A stretch of DNA of 64,000 nt, from NCBI GenBank assembly GCA_029204225.1, contig CM055096.1, forward strand, positions 70,455,444 to 70,519,443, written 5' to 3'. Below the pieces are notes generated by a model, which was not told the DNA's origin, did not search any database, and saw nothing but the letters and a program-made list of their open reading frames with translations. The position numbers and the translations under genes were made by a program. This document shows positions 23,111 through 36,785 of this stretch, piece by piece. The DNA comes from Diphasiastrum complanatum (taxonomy: Eukaryota; Streptophyta; Lycopodiopsida; Lycopodiales; Lycopodiaceae). Within the stretch, counting starts at the first letter, position 1; each line of letters begins with the position of its first letter.

Positions 23111-26100
23111 TCACCTACTTCATTGCAACCATCATAGCCATGTCTGTTGGTATGTTGTTTCTTTTGAAAGTAGGCATATTGAAGATATTAGACTGTTTTT
23201 GTTTGGAGTATCTTACTACATTTTGATCTATGCTTTTCTTAGAAGCATCATATTGATTTTGATTTGTGCTCTCTTTCGAAGCAACTTATGACATGATTCC
23301 CAAATGCAATAGGCTAATAGCCGACAAGATAAATTTCCAAAAACAAAATTCTACCAAGCAAAATTTTACTGATATGTCATTCACATGAAATAAGTTGCTT
23401 GGATTAAACTAGCAAAACAGTTGCGAATAGTCACAGTTGCACATCAAAAAGTTTTGTCAATTGTCTTGTTTTGAACTTATCACATGATATTTAAGTCGCT
23501 ATTTAAAACACTATAGATAGTCTTCAACATATTTTATAATATAGTTCTAGATGAATATTTAAATTATGGCCGATATATACGAAGAACTAAGATTATTGGC
23601 TAATTCTCATATTATCTAATTTTCATTTCTCAAAATTAATCATTTAAACATATCTTGGCTCTCTAATCCAATCAAGTTTTTAGAAACTTTATCTCATCAC
23701 CCAAGCCAATTAATCATTAAGAATTTTTTTTTATCTCAACAAAACTAAAATTGAATATAGTTCTTATTTTTGGCATGAAAGGATGGATCTATTGTCTACA
23801 TATGATTTGAATTTTAAGAATGTTTACAATTCATTATATTTTCTTCTTGTTCGGACTCCAAGGTCTATACATATGATCATATTTCACAATCCGTACATGT
23901 GATCAAACAAAGTTCAATGGTTCAAAGATCAAATTCTCATTTATGATTACCAAGGTGCGTGACATTGAATATAAAGATAACTCCACTACACAATAAGTAG
24001 AATGCATTTATTTTGAAACCTCTTTCCGAGGCTCAATTTGGAAACACTCTGGAACGACATACCATACTTAACCATGAAGGTACGAGCAACCAAAAACTAC
24101 TTGACAATGCTAAGAGACTTAAATCTAAAGTTTTTATTCTATAGTTCATTTCATTACAATAATCTTAAATTTCACACAACCTGATTGATTGCAAAAAAGA
24201 AACACAATTTTTAAATCTTGCACTATGCAATAGTTGTCTCAAGACCCAAAGGGATAACTAAGTTCTCTAGCCACTTACTATCTACAACTAGGTTAGCTTC
24301 ACGTAGTGGATACCTGTTGCATATTATGCCCATTTTCAAATAAATTAAGAAGCAGAAAATGCATGCATTTTTTCCAAAGGCAGATTTTGCTCTTTTTTTT
24401 TTTTCTTTCTACCTGTCTGTGCCCGTCCGTACAGATTCCATACAACTGCCACATGGCACACTTGTGTGGTCAGTCAAAGTCAAACCTGCCATTTATGCTT
24501 CGTAATGTGCTTCTAAAAATATTTCAGGTATCCATTACGCAATGGAAGGAGCCGGGCAAAGGCCATTCTGCCCAGTAAGGATTTCCAAAAAAACAAGAAA
24601 GATTGTATCAAATACATTAATATATGTTCAAAAAAATATCTCCCTATCCTATTCTGATCTATGCATAGAAACGATTAGCAAAACATAAAACAATGATAGC
24701 AACATACAACATAATCAACCATCGGCATGATAGAATTATCCAAGAAAACTTGAGCCATTTCTTTTAGAAGCAGTCACACACTCGAGCATTTATTTGCTTA
24801 TTTGCTTCAACAAACATTAATATGCTTCGATAGACATTTGTTGCTGCATTTCAAAGTATTTATCTAGGTCAAAACGAATTTTCATGACTGGAAAGAACAA
24901 GGCACAATACCAAAAGCTAAAAACTTTAAAGTCTAACATGAAGAGCTGGAATATACTTTCAACAAGACTCAAAGAAACAACTAAATAAAAGAGGTTAAGA
25001 TCGGTAGGCGTTTCATGTATTTAGAACTTAGTAAGGCCAATAACAAATGGCAGAACCAAAATTTAAGAAAGCACATTTGGAGCTACATGTGCAGGTTTAG
25101 CATATTTATTAGCAATGACTATAGTCTAACACCTTTGATGGCCTGCGATCATATGAATCTAAATAATTCCTTCACTGTTTTGGAATCTGCAATCACACAC
25201 AACAATAAAAAGTCGCAATGAATCAGCAATAGAAAGAACAAAAACAACAACTATTCAAGAGGGAACCTACTTAATCAAGGTTAGTGAATCATGGACCACT
25301 GATGAAACATCTCAAAACTCAAGCACACGTTGATGTTATGTGAACCATTTAAAATATAAATGTCAAGTGGTAAACTGTGGTAGAACACACAGCTCTCTGA
25401 GAAAGCAACAGGCTCCAGCAACCTGTAGGGCCCATGCATCTCTAGATATTGGCACCATTACACATTACACTTTTCACTATAAAATGCACAACAGTGGGAA
25501 CATAGAAGTTCTAGAAAATGTAGCTCATTGAGATCATTCCAGACTCCAAGATCAGCTAGCTACGGTCCAAGGATATTCGGATTTCAGAAAAGCTGTTGAA
25601 AATCAACAATAACTGTAGAAGTTATTGAGAATCAACAATGACTCTTGAGCATGTTGCACAATAGTGAGAAGCTAGACTGTAAAATCTTGCATGGAACTAC
25701 AGAATCTAATTAGCAATGAAAAATGCAACTCAATCATAAGCTCATCCCAATGAGAACTGATGCATGTAGCTCGCTGAGAAGGGCCGCTTTAGGCTCTAGC
25801 TAGAAGGAACTTCTGATCAGTTCCTATATAGAATAAATGTCAAATTTCCTAGTTTCACACGATTTTTCCCAGTTAAAATGTGGATTTGGACCCCTTCTAA
25901 CTAGAAAAGCTTTTTTCCTAGTTAAAAAATGCATTTGCTGATTGCATCTAGGGAAAACCTTATTTTCCTAGATACATTTCTATCATTTCTAAATTAGAAA
26001 TTTTTTTTCCCTAGTTACAAAATGTATGTGTCTCAATTTCATATAGGGAATCATTTTATTTCCAATATACATTTTAAATTATAAAATAGTTTTCTTACAT

Positions 26101-26804
26101 ATTATAACCTCCCACTCATATTTCCTATCCTCATTAACATTAATTGATGATAGGCTAGTATTTTTTTTCACCATCCTTATAACATGGGCATCGACACTTT
26201 GATTTCATTAGCCCCCTATAGCAATTAACATGTTCATTGACTGCATGTTCACAACTTCTAGAACTAAACAGTCAAATCAAGGTGTCCAAAGATTTGTAGC
26301 CCCAACCTTGATCCAAAAGGTTACAAATCCCTGGTTCTTTTATTTTTTTGTCGAACATTAAGGTGAAAGGTAAAATCATTTTCATATGCATCAATTTCAC
26401 CCCTCAATTAAAAAGTAGAACATCAAGAAATTACAATTTTTTTTTACTATTGGGCATTGTAGCAAGGCTGAAATGTTATACTAAAGCAACTCAAAAAATG
26501 GATAACAATCATGGTGCCTTATGTCCATGTGGCCTCAATAAAAAGTACATAATGGTTTTGTAAATTCTTTAACAAGAAGAATTCGTTCAATACACAACGA
26601 GCTTATGACCACATATAAGATTGCCAATTGACTGATCAACTTAGAGTAAGCTTGTGTTTACGATATTTAAGTAGATTCGATTTTATGTCTACACACAGGA
26701 TAGCTTGATTTTAATCCCTATGACTTGACATAGAATAATCAAGCTCGTCGATCTGTCATGTACTTTTAGTACATCCATGCTTATACATGCAAGATAATAT
26801 CCAA
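23111..26804. other. Intergenic AT-rich DNA, no gene seen
   Basis: No reading frame with family motifs, RNA gene or complete transposon was found. Near 25855-26080 the words ttttcctagtta and taaaatg recur at irregular 45-95 bp spacing, a weak degenerate repeat. Confidence 0.35.
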
Positions 26805-27392
26805 TGTAAGCTTTGTAGGCCCAAAAGGAGCTATTAGCCTTAGTAACAAGGCAGTTTCCTCTTTAGGCCCTCCATCGCAACCCCGCTTTTGTCCCGCCAA
26901 GCCTGCCCACGCTGACCAGCACCCTGCGTTGAGCGGCGGACCAGCTCTCGCCATTCCGCATCCAACCAGGGCGCACCCGCAGCTTCCAATAAGGGCCAAT
27001 GTAGCTTAAATAACACTTAACAAGGGCTAACTATCCCTCAAGATAGTTATGTTTAGTTAAGTGAGCATTGTCTATAACTAGGCAAGAGACATCACTTTTG
27101 GGATCTTTTGGCTCATTTGCAAGTGAGAGCTTCTTGCTTCCTCCTTGTGAATATGAGCTATGGGGATTTCCTTTGCTAGGTCTCATGTGCCTTACTACAT
27201 GAATCCATGCTCATTTCCATTGTTATGTACGCTTTCTTTCATTTCTATTGAGATTCTATGGAGATCCTTGTGTTTCTAGCTTTTTATGGATATGTTATCA
27301 TGATTGTCTTGTACTCTTTTTGCTTCTACCTTTACTTCTTTTGTAATTGCTACTTGCTTGGGATTTGGCATGACATTTCTTGGTATCAGAGC
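26805..27392 (+). repeat. Probable LTR followed by a primer-binding site
   Basis: TGGTATCAGAGC at 27381-27392 is an exact match to the common plant LTR-element primer-binding site. The preceding DNA would be the LTR, ending near ...gcatgaca; its start is uncertain (a TGTAAGC at 26805 or TGTAGC near 27000). No gag or pol follows, so only the left edge of an element survives. The segment 26875-26990 is strikingly GC-rich. Confidence 0.5.
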
Positions 27393-27556
27393 ATAGATCC
27401 TAAATTCATGATGATTCTATGTGAATCTCATTAGATTTGATAAGTTTATTACATCTGTAGCTTTCTATGGACATGCTATCTTGATTGTCTTGTTCTCTTC
27501 TTGCTTTTACCTTTACTATCATTGTTATTGCTATTATCTTGGGATTTGGCACATGA
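27265..27556 (+). repeat. Diverged tandem duplication across the primer-binding site
   Basis: About 27265-27375 and 27445-27556 share ctagctttttatggatatg/gtagctttctatggacatg, gattgtcttgt and cttgggatttggca in the same order. The period is about 180 bp and the copies have diverged by substitutions and small indels. Confidence 0.6.
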
Positions 27557-30240
27557 AACGATCTCAATTTTAGGACATTTAGATTGGTTGAATTCAATCT
27601 CTTGTGGATGAAATTATTTCTATCACTCAAGATAGATCGAATTTGATGTCAATCAACCAACATATATTTTGGCTTCAAATAGCTCAAATTTCATGCCTAT
27701 CATTCAAAAATTCTCAAATATGATGAGTAACATGCGATTTGGTCTTTATCATTTAACATAATTCATGATAACCAAATGATTACTTCTAGATTTGAAGTAC
27801 AAATGAGTGTGTGAGTTTCAAGTGTACTTGCCACATGTGCGAGAGGTTGTTATACTTGTACTTGCACCATATCTAAGTGCTTTTCAAGTTTGTGCTTCAT
27901 ACAAATTTGTGAGAGTGAAAGATCAAGTTTTGAGAGGATTTTGTGATCTCAACTAGTTTCCAATGGGATTTTTGTTCTAACTCGGCCAAAAGTCTATTTT
28001 TTTTGTTCATTGCAGGTACAATACGGACTATTTTTATCAGGCACATGTGAGATCCATCCACTTTGAGTATTTGTTGTGATCTTAAGGTAGAACCAAATCA
28101 AGCAAGTGAGCACTTTTTTGGAAGCTACTTGAGTAAGGATTTAGGTGCAAGTGATTTTAATCAAAATGGTTGATCCTATATTGAGTTATTGACATTTGTT
28201 TGGAGGTAGGTAGAGCACCTAACCTGGTGACTTTTGTCAAAGAGCACCAAATCATTTCCTTGTAGAGAAAAACTTTAAGATAACACTGTTGAGAGTTTTA
28301 GATACGATTTTGAGATCATAGTCACAATGTTTCACTTCCTACTCATAGTTCTTGAGTTTTTAATGACCTAAAAATTTGTCATAGAGGTGTGTGAAGCACA
28401 TGTGCAGAGTGTGATCCAAAAATACCAATGGTTCCTTCATTTGGAGAGGGCAAGATCTAGCAACTTAGGATGATTGCATTGTTGGAGAGTTCTAGAAGTG
28501 ATTTTTTGAGATCTAAGTCACATTGTTCCACTTCTAGTCAAAGAGTTGAGTTTTGTTTGGCTTGAAAAAGGGTCACAGTGGTGTGTGAGTCACATGTGTA
28601 GTGTTCCTTCCATTTTAGAGGGCAAGATATAGTAACTCATTTCTTGACTTTGTTGGAAAATTTGTCTTCTTCATGGTGATTAAATCTTGCTAAGTGGCAT
28701 TAGCTCTTTGTAAGCACATATCTTAGTGAGAAAGAAGCATCACATTTTTGAAAATTTGAATTTCATTCCAACTCTAAAGAGGTAGAGTCATTGGGATTGG
28801 AGTCCAATAGGGGTGAATGAATTCAATTTTTTGAGCAAAATTTGACATTGTATGTATGAAACTCAAATAAGATCTATTCAACTTTCTTTGTGAGAGTGTG
28901 AGGGTCAATTTCTGATCCCATTGGGTGTTTAGAATAGGGAGGAGTCCATATTTGAGTGCTCATGCATGGTTGGGATCTATGTGAATACCTAGATGTTTAA
29001 TTTTTAATCTTGGTGAAAAATCCTTTACATAAATTGTTATCAAACCATTTCAAGTCCATTCCAAATCTCACAAGGACTTACAAGATTTGTCTTCAAAAGT
29101 CCATCACCACACGTTTCAAATTTGGTGCCTATCACTCGGAAAAGCCAAAATTAGATGCCAAACGTGCGACTTTGCTGCTTGTCACCTGACATGGCTCATC
29201 AAGTGATTAGACTCAACCAATCCCAAGTCTAGGACATCAAGATAGCTCGACTTCAAGCCCTTGTCAATGAAATTTATCCCTATCACACAAGATAGCTGGA
29301 ATTCATTGAAAGCTCACTTTTGGTGCTTGTCACTCAAGGTTTCTCATAAAGTGATTAAGTTTGAGAAATTTTGTTTCATGAAACTTGATCAAAGGCCATT
29401 TGCCAGACGTGCCAAACCCATTGGAGCGCCAAATCCACCATCTGCAAGACATGCTCAAACGTGCGATAGAAGACAAGGGCGAGACGGTCGACGGATGTCT
29501 TGGACATCGACCCAACAACCAACATGGCTAGTTCCTACGAGTTATCAAATCAACCAATATCGAGTTCAGTATATTCAGATTGATTATTTTAGAATCATTA
29601 GAGGAGTTCTAAATCCAAAAAAGACCCTTTGTAAAGATTCTTTTTATATTTTTTTCTCAATTTTCTCTTGCACAAGCTTGTGTTTGATCAATTTAGATGT
29701 CTACCACTTGAGATGGCACATTTTGATGTCCATCACTCATGATAGCTTGCAATTTTAGTCCTTAACATTCGACATAGTTCATTGAGTGCCAAACTCGAGT
29801 GATCTCAAATTTAGAACATTCAGATTGCTCAAGTTTGATCCATTGTCGATGAAACTGGTCCCTACTATTTGAGATAGCCGAAAGTTGATGTTCATCATTT
29901 GACATAACTTCAATATGATGCCTACATGCAAGAACTCTCAATTTTGTTTCTCGTCTATCACTTGGCATGGCTAATTGAGTGATCAAATTAAACCAATATC
30001 TAGTGTAGTACATTCAGATTGATTGAGTTTGACTCTCTATCAGTGGCCTTGAATCATCACACAACATAGATCAAATTTGATGTCCATCACCCAAGTTAGC
30101 TCAGTGTTTGCCCTTATAAATCGATAAGGGACCCCATAGTGTCCCTTAATAATAGGTGACCAAGAGAATAGTTTCAATTGAATAGGTGCTCAATGATATC
30201 ACAATGACTCAATAATTTGACATGGCTCATTGAAAGCCTA
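27540..30240 (+). repeat. Degenerate dispersed repeat field with recurring TATCACTCRACATAGCTC-like word
   Basis: At 27540-27800 and again at 29040-30240, phrases such as ctatcactcaagatagatcgaatttgatg, catcatttgacataactt, tatcacttggcatggct and catcacccaagttagctca recur every 40-120 bp. Longer phrases (attcagattg...gagtttga) also recur. The copies are highly diverged. The middle part, 28000-29000, lacks the word and shows no gene. The origin is unknown. Confidence 0.5.
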
Positions 30241-33200
30241 AAAAATGGGCTCGGTTCAAGCTCGAGTGAGGCTGAAACTTGGACCCAAAAAATGCCAATG
30301 AGGCTCAAACTTAGACACAAAAAAAATGCTCAAACTAGGACCCAAAAAATTCCAACTGTAGGACTGTCCGGCGGCGCATTAACTACCACCAAAATGTTTT
30401 TCGTGCTAAGTTCGTTCTTGTCCCTCCTCCTTCGTTTTCCTCTGCTTTCCTCTACTGCATCGCGCTAACTTTGCTCTCTTATCCCTCCTACTTCGTCCTC
30501 CTCTGCTGCTTCATCGCGTGCTTCCTGTTGCTTCATCCATGATAATTGCTTGCTAGCGCACTTCGTCCACGGGCATCTGTGCATCCTGGGAAATGAGACG
30601 TTCTTCATCGACCACGAGCCATTTTTGAGCATTTGTTGGAGGAATTGTTAGAGTGCGCATCACAGAAAGTGGTTCTTCGTTCGTCCATGATCGCTTTTCC
30701 CTATAAGCTTGCACGCTTCATTGCTGATACCTTGCTTTCTTCAACCGTTGCTTGGAGAGGGGTGATTGTACTCTGGATCCGTATGTTTATTAATTCAATT
30801 TTAGACTCAAAAATCTTCAGGTAGGCCAAGAATGAATTGAGCAGTCTATTTTTTTTTTTCATTTGTAGTATGTCTATTCTTGCTTGAACAGCTATCAATT
30901 ATTTTCTATGGAGATGTGCATCCATCAGATTAATTGAGGCATTGTGCCGCCAGGCAACTGAAATGTTGTCCAGGAAGCTGAAAGGACACTTTTATGTAGT
31001 TGAAAGATCGCAGATTTATACGTGAAACTCTGTTGGGTAGAGTTTAAGCATTTAGGCTTGGTTCAACAATATCACATAAAAACACCACATAAGAGTGCAA
31101 TAGCCAAAGAACGGTTTTGAAGAGAACGTGAAAAAGTTAGACATTTTCTCACAATCAGCTGTTGTTTCTCTTTTTGCACTTACATGTCAAATACTTTTAG
31201 AATCGGTTTAAGAACTCTACATACATAACTGTGCTTGTTTGATCGATGCATTAGCTCCTTGTTGAAGATACAATACTACGTGCTATTCATGGAATACTTT
31301 CTAACAATTTTGCAGCTGTCAAAGACCATAATGTCGTGATACTCTGTTTGTATACTGGTTGAATGAGCCAGTTTTGGTGGTTTATTATGTATGGCACAGA
31401 GAGCACAAGGCATTTCATGTATTGCAAACTTTATTAGTGCATTACAAGGACTTCTTACCGTTATCAACGTATTTGACATTTTCTTCATCATCGAATGCTA
31501 AGAGTGTTGTAACCCACACACCAGTCAACAAGAGATACAGAGAGGTTTAAGCATATGGAGTTTAAGCTAAATCATTTGATTGTGTTTTATTTTCGACCTT
31601 TTGTTCATAGTGGCAGTAATTCGTTGAATTATAAGCTCTTAATTTGCCTGGACCAGTGTGATTATGGATTTTTGGTCTGTCTTTCTTTATTAACACATGC
31701 GCTTATGGACTTTAATTAAGTGAACATAATCTGAAATCAGCTGCGCTAATGCCCTTGAGGGATTATTTCTCTTGAAGGTTGAAGTAATCAACGCCCAGCG
31801 CTAAAGGGGCCGACGAGGACAGCCAAACATGACGTAGGGAAGATTTCCTCATTGGAGTTGTCGCACTTCCGTTTTCTGTTATAACTAATTTCTGAGCATA
31901 GTCCTAAGTCTGGTTCAGCCAGGTACGTGACGGTTTGTTGCTAGTCTTTTTCTCATCATCTAATGCAATCGTTTGGTTTGATGCAATGATGTTAACCAAT
32001 GACTTCATCAGCTTGTCTTCTTTCAAGATTTATTATTCAGATCTGAAAAGCCTAAAGTTTTACTGATGTACATTAGAGAAGAGGCTTACATTCGATGTAG
32101 TGTTATAAAGTGAAAAGCACATCACTACAATTCACAACCATTCCAATGTGCGGAGCAGAAGTAGGAATCAGGTATAAATACTATAAAAGAATGGGCTTTT
32201 AAAGTTAAGCAACTTAGCTCCACTCAGTTTATATATTTTCACCCAATTATTTTTGTCGAGCACACATGCTATTTGTTAATTCAAGAGAACCACAACTTTG
32301 CTAGGAGTACCAGTTTGGTTACCACAACTTTGCTAGGAGTATTTAGTTTCTTGTGTACTCGTCCCATCTTATTGCTAAAACTAGCTAATCTTAGAAGATA
32401 CATGATATGGATGTTTTTTGATCTTCCTGCTTTTGGTAGCTAAAGCTATATAGAGACCCTAACATTTTTGGTGGAGGAAATCTATCCTAGAAACTCATGT
32501 GAACTTAATTGTATAACTAGTGGTGGTTAAGTACAATGTTTTGGACCTTTCTACAAGCCATGTTGGGTAAGGTTTATTTGTTGACATTTTTGATAGAAGG
32601 TTCAGCCAGAGTACAACGTTAACATGATTCGCATGCCTCATCTTTCTTCAAATATTTTCATTCTACTATATATGGAGTCATCACTAACCAATTATATAGT
32701 TTTCTCAACTTCTGTACCTGCAAAGATGCTTTTAGGAACCAATTAATCAAATTCATGATTTTGTTCCTCTACTAAGAGTTGCTTGTTCAAGAAAATCATG
32801 AAATTTGAAGTATTGTAAACTGTTATGGTTTTAGGTTTGGTGTTTCATCTTTTGATATGTTAAACATGACTAATCATAGAATCCACATGGGAGCTAAGGA
32901 GCCCGTTTTGTTTCTAGTATTTGTATTTTGACTATGCCTTGGTAAGTCTTGCTTATGTATCATGGCCCCTCTTTTTTATTTTATTTTATTTGACTTTATA
33001 TTCAGAATTTTCCTTGTTAACTGTCATTTTCTTCTTAGTTAGCACTAGATCTACCCAAGAATCAATTCTTCGACCTAATAGGTGATCGACTGCTAGCTAT
33101 TGTTATTATTCGTTTATGCGTAATCAATCAATACATCGCAATCAATCTTGCATCTGATCGTGAAATGTCATCGAAGATATTGATAGATAGAAGAAGCAAT

Positions 33201-33795
33201 CATGTAGGTAAGAGAACATAGAAACATATGTGAATGAAAATACCGCCAAATAGAAGCATCGTTAATCAAGATTATGGGAAATAGGAACATTTGCCAGCAA
33301 AGATACTACTTAATAGAAGAAATGTTATTGAAGACAATATGCGTTAAACTGAATGAATATTATTTTCAGGTTGTTTTGTCGCTTATTCCAACCAAGCAAT
33401 CTAATTATTTAGCTATTCCATAGGGGTTAGTTGTTGATGAAAATTATGAAAAAAGTTTGAATTTATGGGATAGTAAAGCAGATCATCAAGAGGTTGAGAA
33501 TCCATGTTATGAAGCTCACTACATGATAGGATATTTGTGTGAAATCACCCTTCATAGGAGTGTGCTTGTGGCAGCTGTAGGCTTATCATAATTACTACTT
33601 TTATTGCTTGTTTTTAGGGCTTGCAAGTTGGCAAAAATCCTCACAACCTCGCTGCGACTTGTCCTAAAGAGTTTTTAGATGGTTTTTGATAGGTTTTAGA
33701 CAAAAATTGGTGAAAATACAGCCCCCATAGAGTTTTTGCTGTTTTAGTAATCTACAAGCTAACTCTGAGGGAAAACATGATTTTCAAATCTGATT
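30241..33795. other. Intergenic, no gene recognised
   Basis: 30240-30360 has a short degenerate repeat (ggctcaaacttggacccaaaaaatg-like, about 38 bp). 30360-30620 is pyrimidine-rich and GC-richer than its surroundings, like a gene leader. No open frame beyond it matches a family I know. The remainder is AT-rich and featureless. Confidence 0.35.
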
Positions 33796-34330
33796 GCAAG
33801 GTGACGATTCGGATCTGGTGAATGACGGATCAACAAAGTATTCTTTCAACGGAGCAATCGCTTGAGACAATCTCATAAGAGAATGACTCGAGAGATTTAA
33901 AATGAACAATAAATGGAACCTTAGATAACAAGAAGATAATTTTGAATCAAAAAAAAAAAATTGGGGTCGAGTGACCATGCATTTATAGTAGTCTCATTAG
34001 TGTATGTTGATCTCTTTACAACATGTGCATTGGGGTAGAATTGCATCTACTCAAGGTAGCACAATGATGAAGTTGATGCAGTTCTATTAGTGTCATTAGT
34101 GTATGTTGATTTCTATACAACATGTACATCAGGGCAAGGTAGCACATTTGAGAATAAACGTTTCCAAATGTTAGATAGTTGTCTAATACTTTCCCTTAAA
34201 GTCCATCTTGGTAACCTTGATGCATACAACAGTTATGCATGTGTACATTCCATGACCACTTGCTCCTAAAGTCATGAACTTAGAATTTGGTGACCAGACC
34301 ATCACTCCCAAACTTCCAGTCCAAACCCTA

Positions 34331-34332
<2 letters not shown>

Positions 34333-34379
<47 letters not shown>
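34333..34379. repeat. (AG)n microsatellite
   Basis: Uninterrupted AG dinucleotides, about 23 repeats, in tandem unit 1. Confidence 0.95.
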
Positions 34380-34382
<3 letters not shown>

Positions 34383-35819
34383 AAATTATCGATAAATATA
34401 CATGTTGGAATTGTTGCGGATGTTGAACATACCAAACTTAGTCCGCAAGAAATGCACTTGTAACTACAAGTGCAAACACACTATTGGTGGTATGCAAATG
34501 GTCAGCATCAGAACCTATTATAAGCACTGTCACCAAGATACACTTGGAAATGTACATCCTGTGGTGAGGAGACAAATGCAGGAAACAACTTGATTGGAAT
34601 GCGATTCTATGGTAGAGATTCTTTGAAAACTTCAAAATTGCAAGGCGACGGATCAACAAAGTCTTCTTTCAACGGAGCAATCGCTTGAGACAATCTCCTA
34701 AGAGAATGACTCGAGAGATATAAAATGAACAATAAATGGAACCTTAGATAATAGCAGGATAATTTTAATTTTTTTTTAAAAAAATGGGGTCGAGTGACCA
34801 TGCATTTCTAGTAGTTTCATTAGTGTATGTTGATCTCTTTACAACATGAACATTGGGGTAGAATTGCATCTACTCAAGGTAGCACAATGATGAAGGTGAT
34901 GCAGTTCTATTAGTCTCATTAGTGTATGTTGAGTTCTGTACAGCATGTACATCGGGGCAAGGTAGCACATTTGAGAATAAACATTTCCAAATGTTAGCTA
35001 ATTGTCTAATACTTCCCCTTAAAGTCCATCTTGGTAACCTCGATGCATACAACAGTTGAAATTGTTGCGGATGTTGAACATACCAAAATTAGGCCGCAAG
35101 AAATGCACTTGTAACTACAAATGCAAACACACTATTGGTGGTATGCAAATGGTCAGCATCAGAACCTATTATAAGCACTGTCACCAAGATACACTTGGAA
35201 ATATACATGGTGAGGAGACAAATGCAGGAAACAACTTGATTGGAATGTGATTCTATGGTAGAGATTCTTTGAAAACTTCAAAATTACAAGGTGGCGATTC
35301 GGATTTTGTGAACGATGGATCAACAAAGTCTTCTTTCAATGGAGCAATCGCTTGAGACAATCTCATAAGAGAATGACTCGAGAGATTAAAAATGAACAAT
35401 AAATGGAACCTTAGATAACAGCAGGATAATTTTAATTTTTTTAAAATTTTTTTTTGGGGTCGAGTGACTATGCATTTCTACTAGTTTCATTAGTGTATGT
35501 TGATCTCTTTACAACATGTACATTGGGGTAGAATTGCATCTACTCAAGGTAGCACAATGATGAAGTTGATGCAGTTCTATTAGTCTCATTAGTGTATGTT
35601 GAGTACTATACAACATGTACATCGGGGCAAGGTAGCACATTTGAGAATAAACATCTCTAAATGCTAGCTAATTGTCTAATACTTTCCCATAAAGTCCATC
35701 TTGGTAACCTCGATGCATACAACAGTTATGCATGTATACATTCCATGACCACTTGCTCCTAAAGTCATGAACTTAGAATTTGGTGACCAGACCATCGCTC
35801 CCAAACTTCCAGTCCAAAC

Positions 35820-35822
<3 letters not shown>

Positions 35823-35866
<44 letters not shown>
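35823..35866. repeat. (GA)n microsatellite
   Basis: Twenty-two GA repeats at the equivalent position in tandem unit 3. Confidence 0.95.
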
Positions 35867-35869
<3 letters not shown>

Positions 35870-36087
35870 AAATTATGGATAAATATACACATGCTGTAAT
35901 TGTTGCGGATGTCGAACATACCAAACTTAGTCCGCAAGAAATGCACTTGTAACTACAAGTGCAAACACACTATTGGTGGTATGCAAATGGTCAGCATTAG
36001 AACCTATTATAAGCATTGTCACCAAGATACACTTGGAAACGTACATCCTTTGGTGAGGAGACAAATGCAGGAAACAACTAGGTCGAC

Positions 36088-36455
36088 ATGTGGTACAACA
36101 TCTACACAAAGCAGACAACGCTTTTCTAACTTGCTTAGAGAACCAAGAAGGGTATTGTGCAGGTGCATGTCTTATTGTGGTGGTGGACGAATGGTCACTA
36201 TGAAACGATTAATCTTAATAAAAAGAACACATGAAAGATTCACCTACAAGAGTTACAAGAGCTTTGTTGAGATAGCTCTTGAATAGGTCATCCCTATAGA
36301 GTCGTATTTTCAACATGCTTTTGTACACAATAACAAAAGGACGCGCTCTTGTCAATCTCTTTCACCAGAATTTTGCATTTGACTTCCTCCTTTTTTGTCA
36401 TTGGGCTAGTCAAGAAGCACTCATACGTCAACCTTATATTGTGTCTTAGAATCTG
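36088..36455. other. Non-repeat spacer, no gene recognised
   Basis: Sequence after the third tandem unit diverges near 36080. The open frame running through it to 36286 continues the repeat-borne frame and has no known motif. Confidence 0.35.
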
Positions 36456-36702
36456 TAACGGGTATTTCCTATCCACCTTCAACCCTAGATCCAAGCAAAT
36501 CTAGCATCAAAGGAGATGAAGAGGATTAACATGTTGTCACGCGGAGATTCAGTCCCATGAGAGCGGTAGCATAGTTTATAATCAAGCGCATGCTTATGAT
36601 CCACATCTAACACTAACCATTAACACTACGATCCAATAACACTAGCAATTAACACTACTCAAGCAATGATAGATCTTACTCTTCTCTCTCTCTCTGTCTC
36701 TA

Positions 36703-36785
<83 letters not shown>

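Larger units (their letters stand above)
33796..36087 (+). repeat. Three tandem copies of a 0.65-0.85 kb unit
   Basis: Units begin near 33796, 34641 and 35287 with gcaaggtgacgattcgg- or gatcaacaaagt-type sequence and run through agagaatgactcgagag, catgcatttctag and an (AG)n tract to tgcaggaaacaact. Units 1 and 3 contain the microsatellite; unit 2 lacks about 190 bp around it. Inside each unit the phrase cattagtgtatgttga occurs twice. Each unit has a 60-65 codon frame (34402-34593, 35056-35250, start of 35900-36286) sharing KKCTCNYKCKHTIGGMQMVS. DNA conservation is similar outside the frame, so coding is not established. Confidence 0.85.

Noticed and set aside
30217-30468. Open frame with a hydrophobic Leu-rich end
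   Set aside because: Its first half is a degenerate tandem repeat and its end is a pyrimidine-rich tract. There is no start context or homology signal.
33796-36087. Tandem units considered as a CRISPR-like or rDNA array
   Set aside because: Units are 0.65-0.85 kb with no short repeat-spacer structure and no rRNA-like sequence.
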